Positions 23,086 through 30,096 of a stretch of DNA of 30,096 nt are shown in pieces. A program made the position numbers and the translations under genes. The stretch spans positions 1 through 30,096 of the forward strand of contig NZ_JAJCLZ010000027.1 in assembly GCF_020559915.1 (NCBI RefSeq), given 5' to 3'. The notes under the pieces are model-generated. The model searched no databases. It was not told the origin of the DNA and saw only the letters and a list, made by a program, of their open reading frames with translations. How positions within the stretch are numbered: the first letter of the stretch is position 1; each line of letters starts with the position of its first letter. This DNA is from Ruminococcus sp. 210702-SL.1.03. Its GTDB lineage: Bacteria > Bacillota > Clostridia > Oscillospirales > Ruminococcaceae.

Positions 23086-26000
23086 GTGGATAATATCGTT
23101 TCCGTCAGCGGGAATATAAATGCTTCCATAAATTTCGCTATGCAGCAAAATTATGTTCCCGTTATCAGAGATCTCGTAGTTGCTAACGAGTCTGACGCCG
23201 CCCTTGAAAATATAGACCTAAAGATCAGCTTTGAGCCTGAGTTCGCCAAGACCTTTACTTACCATGTAGAGAATATTCCGGCAAATGGCTCCGTCGAGAT
23301 CTCGCCCGTCAAGATCGCGACTAATACCGATTTTCTTTTCTCGCTTACCGAAAAAATGATCGGCAATATCACCGTCGATGTGCTTCGCGGCGATGAAAAT
23401 ATCTTCACTTATCAAGATCAGATCGAGCTGCTCGCTTACGATCAGTGGAGCGGGCTTGCCGTTATGCCTGAGATTATCGCCGCTTTCGTTACGCCTAACC
23501 ACCCCGCTGTTTCCGCGGTGGTGCACGACGCTTCGCTATTCCTCAAAAAGTGGAAGGACGACCCCGCGTTTACAGGCTACCAGACCCAAAATCCAAATAA
23601 CGTAAAGCTGCAAATGGCGGCGATATACGCGGCGCTGGCGCAGCAGAAAATTATTTATAACAACCCGCCCGCGAGCTACGAAATGTCGGGTCAGCGCGTG
23701 CGCCTGCCGCATAGCGTGCTTGAGCAGAAGCTGGGCACTTGCCTTGACCTCGCGCTGCTTTACGCTTCCTGCCTAGAGGCGGTGGGTCTGCACCCGCTGC
23801 TCGTTTTCCTCAAAGGTCACGCTTTCTGCGGCTGCTGGCTGGAGAGCGAAACTTTCGCCGACTGCTGCGTTGACGATATTTCCGCCCTCGAAAAACGTAT
23901 CGCGGCGGACGCTGAAGAGATATTGCTTGTCGAGTGTACCGACTTCGTTGACGGCAGAACAGCCGATTTTGACCGCGCGCTTAAACACGGCAAAGACCAC
24001 CTCAACGATGTTTCAAATTTCAACTGCGTGGTGGATATTCAGCGCAGCAGGGGCAGCGGTATCCGCCCTATCCCGCTGCGCCCCGAGCTTTCCTGCTCCG
24101 GCATACAGCTTGCGGAGGAGAACGATAAGCCGCGGGAGGTCAGAGCGCCCTCAGAGCTGAGCAGCTCGATGCTCGGCAGGGTAGCCGAGGGCAGCGACAA
24201 GCCCGTTACCAAGATAAATATCTGGGAGCGCAAGCTGCTCGATTTCAGCCTGCGCAACTCGCTGCTGAATTTCCGCGTTACCAAAAGCACGATGCAGATC
24301 ATGACCGCCGACCTCGCGAAGCTTGAGGACGAGCTGGCTAGCGGCAGCGATCTCCGCATAATGGAGATACCCTCTGAGTGGACGGTATCGGTGCGCGACG
24401 CAAAGATATTTGAGATAGAAAATGAAAAAGACCTCATCACGAACATAGCGGAAGCCGAGTTCAAAAACAAGCGCATACGCACTTTTCTCAGCGAAAAAGA
24501 CCTTGACGCCGCGCTGAAAAACCTCTACCGCTCGGCGAAAGTCAGCATGGAGGAAAACGGCAGCAACACGCTTTTCCTCTCGCTGGGTCTGCTGCGCTGG
24601 TTTGAAAGCGACATCTCTGAAAGACCCCGCTACGCGCCGCTTGTGCTTATCCCGATCGACATCGTGCGAAACAGCCGCAACAAGGGCTACGTTATAAGGA
24701 GCCGTCAGGAGGAAACGCAGATAAACGTCACCCTGCTGGAGTACCTGCGGCAGGATCACGGGATCAAGATCACGGGGCTTGACCCCTTGCCGCTCGACGA
24801 ACAGGGCATAGATCTGCCGCTGGTGTTCAACACGATTCGTCAGGCGATAATGGGCAAAAAGCGCTGGAATATCGAGGAATACGCGTTCATCGGGCTGTTT
24901 TCGTTCAGCCAGTTCGTTATGTGGAACGACCTGCGCAACCGCGCCGATGAGCTGAAAGAAAACAAGGTGGTTTCCAGCCTTATCGAGGGCAGGCTGACCT
25001 ATTCGCCCGAGGATATCGACCTCACGCCCGAAAATATCGACTCCGCGCCCGACCTCGCGAACATGGCTGTACCGATGAGCGCCGACTCTTCTCAGCTCGC
25101 TGCCATCGCCGCTGCGGGCAGGGGGCAGAGCTTCGTTCTGCACGGCCCTCCCGGCACAGGCAAGTCGCAGACCATCACGAACATGATCGCGAACGCGCTG
25201 TATAACGACAAGACGGTGCTCTTCGTCGCCGAGAAAATGGCGGCGCTCAACGTGGTACAGAAGCGCCTTGAAAACTTAGGTCTTGACCCGTTCTGTCTGG
25301 AACTTCATTCCAACAAGACCAATAAATCCACCGTGCTCGCCGAGCTGAACAAGGCGCTCGAGGTCGGCAGGATAAAATCGCCCGAGGATTACGCCGCCGA
25401 AGCGGACAAGCTGAGCGGGCAGAAGCGTAAACTGAACGATACGATAACCGCTCTGCACGAAAAGCGCGCCTGCGGCATGAGCCTTTTTGACGTGATCTCG
25501 GCATACGAGCGCGCCGCCGACGAGCAGGGCAAGATAAGCTTTTCGCACGCCGCCCCCGCCGAGCTTACGAAAGATCAGCTTGCGCTTTACGCCGAGCTGG
25601 TGCACAAATATTCGGTCGCGATCGCCGAAACGGGCAGATTTTCAGAATTCCCGCTGAGCGGCGTTGGCGTTACGGCGTATTCGATAGATCAGCGCGACAG
25701 ATTCCGTGCGCTGGCAGATGAATTGTCTGAAAAAACGAACGCTGCGGCTCGCCATGCGCACACCCTCGCCGAAGCTTACGGCTATCACGGCGCGCTCGAT
25801 AAGCACTCGGTAAAAATGCTCGCGGAGATATTTGCGGCAGCGCACATGGAGGGCGAACTTTTGCCTGCGCTGCTCGCCGCGCCGCATTATGATGTGCTTT
25901 TCGAGAAGATAACGCAGACAGTCGCGCTCGGCAAACAGTACAGCGCCCTATGCGCGGAGATCGGCGCAAGCTTTGAGAAAAGCGTGTTCGATTACCCCGC

Positions 26001-28842
26001 GGCAGAGGCAAGACAGCGCCGCAAACAGGCTGAAGCTTCGTGGTTTTTGCCGAAAGCGCTTGGGCTGAGCAAGCTTGTGAAAGCGCTGAAACTGCACGCT
26101 AAAGATCCCGCCGCGGTGAAAAAGACCGACCTCGCCGTCATACTCGATAAGCTGTGCGCGGCGAGCGAGATGCGGGAAACTCTGCGCAGCCTGCCGAGCG
26201 ACGTCGCGGCGACCATGACGGGGCTGTACATGAACGAGCAGACTGACTGGAACGCGCTGGAAAAAGCGTCCGCAAAGACCGCCGCCGTGATGTCTGCGAT
26301 AAGGGCTAAGGGCGGAGTTTTGCCTGCTGAGATCGCTGGAAAGCTTGCGGCGGCGAACTGCGATGACGATGGCGCGGCGCTGGCGGACTGTCTGGAAAAA
26401 CTGGCGGCCTTTGAAAAAGAATTTGCTGTTAATATCAGCGAGCTAGACGGTCAGAGCGATTGGCTGAGCGCGGCGGCGGACAGGCTTCGCGTTTACGCCG
26501 ATAATGCCGACAAACTGAGGTACGCGGCGGAATTCAACACCGCCGACAAAGCTCTTGCGGACAGCGGACTTGCCTGCGTAAGCGAGAGCTACCACGCGGG
26601 AAATGTCGGCAGCGAAAACGTTGAAACGGCGTTTTCGTGCGCACTGCATTACCAGCTCGCGCTCGCGATGATACACGCCGACGAACGGCTGAAAGGCTTT
26701 AGCAGCAACAGCCTGAACGATCTGATAGTGCAGTTCAAACTGGAAACGGAGCGTTTTTCGCGGCTGACGGTGCAGGAGCTTGCGGCGCGGCTCTCGGCAA
26801 AAATACCCGTTGCGGGCAGCGCCTGCTCCGCCGCTTCTGAGATGGGCATACTCAAACGCGCGATAAAGAGCGGCGGCAGAATGATATCTCTGCGCAGCCT
26901 TTTCGACAAGATACCTACTCTGCTGCGCCGACTTTGCCCGTGTATGCTGATGAGCCCGATCTCGGTGGCGCAGTACATCGACCCCTCGTTCCCGAAATTC
27001 GACCTCGTTATCTTCGACGAAGCTTCGCAGCTTCCGACGGCTGAGGCGGCGGGAACTATCGCGCGCGGCGAGAATGTTGTGATAGTCGGCGACCCGAAAC
27101 AGCTTCCGCCGACCAATTTCTTCTCCTCAAACAGGATCGACGAAGAGAACAGCGATAAGGAAGACCTCGAGAGCTTGCTTGACGACTGTTTGGCGATCTC
27201 GATGCCGCAGGAGTATCTGAAATGGCACTACCGTTCGCGCCACGAGAGCCTTATCGCGTACAGCAATATGAAGTATTACGACAACAAACTGCTGACTTTC
27301 CCCTCGAACAACGACCTGATCTCAAAAGTTTCCATCGTGCACCCCGAGGGCTTTTACGATAAGGGCAAGACCAAACAGAACAAGGCGGAAGCGCGGGCAG
27401 TGGTGGACGAGATCATCCGCCGGCTGAGCGACGAAAAACTGCGCGGCGAGAGCATAGGCGTGGTAACTTTCAGCTCGGTACAGCAAAATCTCATCGACGA
27501 TATGCTCTGCGAAGAGTGGGAGAAGCACCCCGAACTGGAGGAACTTGACCAGAGATCCGACGAGCCGATATTCATCAAGAATTTGGAGAACGTGCAGGGC
27601 GATGAGCGCGACGTTATACTTTTCTCGGTCGGCTATGGCCCTGATCAAAGCGGAAACGTTTCGATGAATTTCGGTCCTCTCAACCGTGAGGGCGGCTGGC
27701 GCAGACTGAACGTCGCCATCTCGCGCGCGAGAAAAGCGATGATCGTTTACTCGGTGCTTCGTCCCGAGCAGATCGACTTTTCAAGAACGCGGTCTGAGGG
27801 CGTTGCGGGTCTGAAGGGCTTCTTAGAATTTGCAGAAAAAGGCAGGCTTGCGGTGATACAGCACGATTCTGCCGCGCCCTCCGCTGACAGCACAGTGGCT
27901 GAGAGCATCGCGAAAGCCATCACCGAGATGGGCTACGATGTGAAGTGCGCGATCGGTTCGTCGGAATTCAAGGTGGACATCGGTGTTATCGCCCCCGAAA
28001 ACGAGGAGGAGTACATACTCGGCATACTGCTCGACGGCAGTGCGGAAAACTCCACCGCTCAGGACAAATTCGTGCTCCAGCCCGGCGTGCTGAAAGGCCT
28101 CGGCTGGAACCTCATCAGAATATGGACGCTCGACTGGTTCGACGACAGACAGCGCGTTTTGCGCAGCATAAAGGCGGCGATCGAGAACGTGCCAAAGCAG
28201 GAGAAATCTGTAAAAGTGCGTGTAAAGCCTACGGTATTTGCGGCTGCGACGTTTGAAAAAGAGGACATATCGAAGCTCGCGGCCACGGCGCGCGAAGATT
28301 ATGTAACGGCGGAGATCGGCGTTATCGGCACATCGGACGAATACTATCTGCCGCAGAACAAGCGCAGGATAAAAGAGATCGTGGAGAAGATCATCGCGGT
28401 GGAAGCGCCGATAAGCCGCAAACTGCTGATGAAAAAGGTGCTGAGCGCGTGGTCGATCACGCGAGGCGGCGCGCGCGTTGAGAGTATTTTCACGGACGTG
28501 ATGAGCAGCGTCCCTGCAACGGCAACGCAGGACGAAGACCGCGTTTTCATTTGGCGCGATGGTCAGCGCCCCGAGGAGTATTCGGCGTATCGCGCTGACA
28601 GCGAATCGGCGAAGCGCACGGCGGACAACATCCCCTCGGAGGAGATACTCTGCGCCGCGAGCGAGGTGCTCAGCGAGCAGATCAGCCTATCCGAGCCCGA
28701 CCTGATAAAGGAAACGGCGAAGAAATTTGGCTTTGCCCGAGCAGGCGGCGTGATCGAGAGCACGATCGGCTACGCGGTAAGAAAGGGCATCGAGAGCGGA
28801 AAGCTTGCTAAGTCGGATAAGGGGAGAGTGACGGCGGTGTGA
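23086..28842 (+). CDS. Giant DUF4011-type SF1 helicase with transglutaminase-like and nuclease-like domains
   Basis: A 1918-residue protein; GTG 23086 follows GGAGGGG by 5 bases. In order: an N-terminal beta domain (VIRDLVVANESDAALENIDL); a transglutaminase-like domain with Cys219 in KLGTCLDLALLYASCLEAVG and His245 in LKGHAFCG; a DUF4011 start near 375 (INIWERKLLDFSLRNSLLNF); SF1 helicase part one with Walker A HGPPGTGKSQT at 686-696; a long alpha-helical insertion of about 550 residues; SF1 part two with FDEASQLP near 1311, GDPKQLPP near 1336, VQGDERDVILFSVGYG near 1504 and RRLNVAISRARKA; then a restriction-endonuclease-like domain (EFKVDIGVIAP with Asp1631, YILGILLDG, WNLIRIWTLDWF) and a DUF3320-like tail. 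It should unwind and possibly cut nucleic acid. Its place beside a CRISPR array and this domain mix suggest phage defence; that role is inferred. Confidence 0.9.
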   Translation: MDNIVSVSGNINASINFAMQQNYVPVIRDLVVANESDAALENIDLKISFEPEFAKTFTYHVENIPANGSVEISPVKIATNTDFLFSLTEKMIGNITVDVLRGDENIFTYQDQIELLAYDQWSGLAVMPEIIAAFVTPNHPAVSAVVHDASLFLKKWKDDPAFTGYQTQNPNNVKLQMAAIYAALAQQKIIYNNPPASYEMSGQRVRLPHSVLEQKLGTCLDLALLYASCLEAVGLHPLLVFLKGHAFCGCWLESETFADCCVDDISALEKRIAADAEEILLVECTDFVDGRTADFDRALKHGKDHLNDVSNFNCVVDIQRSRGSGIRPIPLRPELSCSGIQLAEENDKPREVRAPSELSSSMLGRVAEGSDKPVTKINIWERKLLDFSLRNSLLNFRVTKSTMQIMTADLAKLEDELASGSDLRIMEIPSEWTVSVRDAKIFEIENEKDLITNIAEAEFKNKRIRTFLSEKDLDAALKNLYRSAKVSMEENGSNTLFLSLGLLRWFESDISERPRYAPLVLIPIDIVRNSRNKGYVIRSRQEETQINVTLLEYLRQDHGIKITGLDPLPLDEQGIDLPLVFNTIRQAIMGKKRWNIEEYAFIGLFSFSQFVMWNDLRNRADELKENKVVSSLIEGRLTYSPEDIDLTPENIDSAPDLANMAVPMSADSSQLAAIAAAGRGQSFVLHGPPGTGKSQTITNMIANALYNDKTVLFVAEKMAALNVVQKRLENLGLDPFCLELHSNKTNKSTVLAELNKALEVGRIKSPEDYAAEADKLSGQKRKLNDTITALHEKRACGMSLFDVISAYERAADEQGKISFSHAAPAELTKDQLALYAELVHKYSVAIAETGRFSEFPLSGVGVTAYSIDQRDRFRALADELSEKTNAAARHAHTLAEAYGYHGALDKHSVKMLAEIFAAAHMEGELLPALLAAPHYDVLFEKITQTVALGKQYSALCAEIGASFEKSVFDYPAAEARQRRKQAEASWFLPKALGLSKLVKALKLHAKDPAAVKKTDLAVILDKLCAASEMRETLRSLPSDVAATMTGLYMNEQTDWNALEKASAKTAAVMSAIRAKGGVLPAEIAGKLAAANCDDDGAALADCLEKLAAFEKEFAVNISELDGQSDWLSAAADRLRVYADNADKLRYAAEFNTADKALADSGLACVSESYHAGNVGSENVETAFSCALHYQLALAMIHADERLKGFSSNSLNDLIVQFKLETERFSRLTVQELAARLSAKIPVAGSACSAASEMGILKRAIKSGGRMISLRSLFDKIPTLLRRLCPCMLMSPISVAQYIDPSFPKFDLVIFDEASQLPTAEAAGTIARGENVVIVGDPKQLPPTNFFSSNRIDEENSDKEDLESLLDDCLAISMPQEYLKWHYRSRHESLIAYSNMKYYDNKLLTFPSNNDLISKVSIVHPEGFYDKGKTKQNKAEARAVVDEIIRRLSDEKLRGESIGVVTFSSVQQNLIDDMLCEEWEKHPELEELDQRSDEPIFIKNLENVQGDERDVILFSVGYGPDQSGNVSMNFGPLNREGGWRRLNVAISRARKAMIVYSVLRPEQIDFSRTRSEGVAGLKGFLEFAEKGRLAVIQHDSAAPSADSTVAESIAKAITEMGYDVKCAIGSSEFKVDIGVIAPENEEEYILGILLDGSAENSTAQDKFVLQPGVLKGLGWNLIRIWTLDWFDDRQRVLRSIKAAIENVPKQEKSVKVRVKPTVFAAATFEKEDISKLAATAREDYVTAEIGVIGTSDEYYLPQNKRRIKEIVEKIIAVEAPISRKLLMKKVLSAWSITRGGARVESIFTDVMSSVPATATQDEDRVFIWRDGQRPEEYSAYRADSESAKRTADNIPSEEILCAASEVLSEQISLSEPDLIKETAKKFGFARAGGVIESTIGYAVRKGIESGKLAKSDKGRVTAV

Positions 28843-28879
28843 GTATTTTTCATCGCTGAAGCAAAGATAAAAAAATAGA

Positions 28880-28926
28880 AACACCGTCAGATACCTCACA
28901 AAAAGGGTCGTCTGACGGTGTTTTTT
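28880..28926 (+). terminator. Terminator of the large helicase gene
   Basis: 12-bp stem AACACCGTCAGA with TCTGACGGTGTT, 19-base loop, then TTTTTT. The relic of a CRISPR repeat begins in the next base. Confidence 0.93.
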
Positions 28927-28941
28927 GATGTGGAGGGCGAC
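28927..28941. repeat. Vestigial CRISPR repeat, 3' part only
   Basis: GATGTGGAGGGCGAC matches the end of the array repeat (CACGTGGAGCGCGAC) at 12 of 15 positions. The following 35 bases (28942-28976) have exactly spacer length before the first full repeat. The left half of this repeat is replaced by the helicase terminator. Confidence 0.65.
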
Positions 28942-28976
28942 TAATGATTTTGCTACAAAAAATTAAACCAGGAACG

Positions 28977-30096
28977 ATTTAAACTCACGCGCTCACGTGG
29001 AGCGCGACGCAAGCCGCGAGTAGATGTTCGCACATCTCGCGGCATTTCAACTCACGCGCTCACGTGGAGCGCGACTAACGCTTTATTTTACTGCGATCCG
29101 CCGTATCACATTTCAACTCACGCGCTCACGTGGAGCGCGACTATAAACAGATTGAAATGGCAATCAAAATGGTAGATTTCAACTCACGCGCTCACGTGGA
29201 GCGCGACGGACAAGACCGCCGACACAATGGCCCAGATCACCATTTCAACTCACGCGCTCACGTGGAGCGCGACGCTACACGAAAAGCGGCAAGCCTATAA
29301 ATTTTGAGGATTTCAACTCACGCGCTCACGTGGAGCGCGACTTGGAGACTGGTTCGGAGATAGATGGGGCGATATTATTTCAACTCACGCGCTCACGTGG
29401 AGCGCGACCATAACAGGAAGCACTTCCAATTCACAACGGAAGATTTCAACTCACGCGCTCACGTGGAGCGCGACTTGTGCGCCTCGGCGAAACAGCCGCC
29501 GAACCCTATATTTCAACTCACGCGCTCACGTGGAGCGCGACACGGGCAATTCGTATATCAAGACCCTTGTGACCGATTTCAACTCACGCGCTCACGTGGA
29601 GCGCGACCTCAGATAGAGCGCCGCCATCACAATTCGGTATAGTATTTCAACTCACGCGCTCACGTGGAGCGCGACCAGCCTATTCAGATGAACACATAGC
29701 TCATGAAGCAATTTCAACTCACGCGCTCACGTGGAGCGCGACATTATTCTGTTATCCTGTGCCGCCCTGCGCCACAGTTCATTTCAACTCACGCGCTCAC
29801 GTGGAGCGCGACTCCAAGATAGTGCTTATAGGGACAACTCAAATAGATTTCAACTCACGCGCTCACGTGGAGCGCGACGCGTGCCCAAGGACAACGGCAC
29901 GCCCGAAGAAAATTTCAACTCACGCGCTCACGTGGAGCGCGACGAAGAGTGGCTGTCTACGCTGCGTTTTGGTGACATTTCAACTCACGCGCTCACGTGG
30001 AGCGCGACGATGGACGACGTCGCAACGTTTGTCGGCGGCATCATTTCAACTCACGCGCTCACGTGGAGCGCGACGATGGACGACGTCGCAACGTTT
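28977..30096 (-). CRISPR. Type I-C-like CRISPR array, 17 full repeats, cut by the window end
   Basis: Seventeen 32-base repeats, reading ATTTCAACTCACGCGC...GGAGCGCGAC on the plus strand, separated by 16 complete spacers of 33-38 bases (mostly 34-35), and a 17th spacer cut at 22 bases. Repeat starts: 28977, 29044, 29110, 29176, 29242, 29310, 29377, 29443, 29510, 29576, 29644, 29711, 29781, 29847, 29912, 29977, 30043. Read on the minus strand the repeat starts GTCGC, has a CGCGCTC/GAGCGCG stem with CACGT loop, and ends GTTGAAAT, close to the I-C form (GTCGC...ATTGAAA(C/T)). That makes the minus strand the transcribed one, with leader and cas genes to the right. The first repeat has one change (fifth base A for C), as expected at the old end. 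Confidence 0.95.

Noticed and set aside
29364..29642. A 92-codon open frame across the CRISPR array
   Set aside because: It is made of translated repeats (FNSRAHVERD-type units) and spacers.
28977..30096. Self-targeting spacers against genes in this window
   Set aside because: No match noticed by eye to any gene in the window; an exact search could not be run, so this is only a weak negative.

Overview
The window looks like a low-GC Gram-positive gut or rumen anaerobe of the Ruminococcus/Oscillospiraceae kind. This is inferred from the PPDK-type PEP/pyruvate enzyme, a T-box leader in front of leuA, strong AGGAGG-type ribosome sites, near-perfect TTGACA-17-TATAAT promoters and small DWNGNG-type acidic motifs. 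It is probably one end of a metagenomic contig: it stops inside a CRISPR array, and its last 55 bases repeat an earlier 55 bases exactly.

Bases 1-9530 are a very AT-rich, decayed accessory island. It starts just after the 3' end of a tRNA-Asn and its terminator. It holds a row of orphan polymorphic-toxin C-terminal cassettes: repeated pieces of one pre-toxin stalk, each leading into a different toxin tip, each followed by a likely immunity gene. Nearly every toxin piece is broken by a frameshift, a nonsense codon or truncation, while most immunity frames are open. Recognisable parts are a TNT-type NAD+ glycohydrolase tip (frameshifted), an Imm63-like immunity protein, a pair of tandemly duplicated immunity genes, and two copies of another immunity family, one carrying a stop codon.

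Bases 9660-14990 change to GC-rich host-like sequence. They encode an HSL-family esterase, a TetR regulator (frameshifted as given) with its own promoter and palindromic operator, and a co-oriented, overlapping pair of ABC exporter-fold half-transporters resembling the YbtP/YbtQ and IrtA/IrtB group.

Bases 14988-22840 are on the minus strand: a small two-helix membrane protein, ppdK, a ptsI-like Enzyme I, leuA under a T-box riboswitch, and a papain-fold hydrolase of the YiiX/NlpC type. Most have clear individual promoters and terminators, so they are mostly single-gene units. The two PEP-handling enzymes, ppdK and ptsI, stand next to each other.

Bases 23000-30096 read like a defence zone. A 1918-residue protein joins a transglutaminase-like domain, DUF4011, a split SF1 helicase, a restriction-endonuclease-like domain and a DUF3320-like tail. 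Its terminator runs directly into the old, decayed end of a type I-C-like CRISPR array with 17 full repeats. No cas genes are in the window; repeat orientation predicts that the leader and cas genes lie beyond the right edge.
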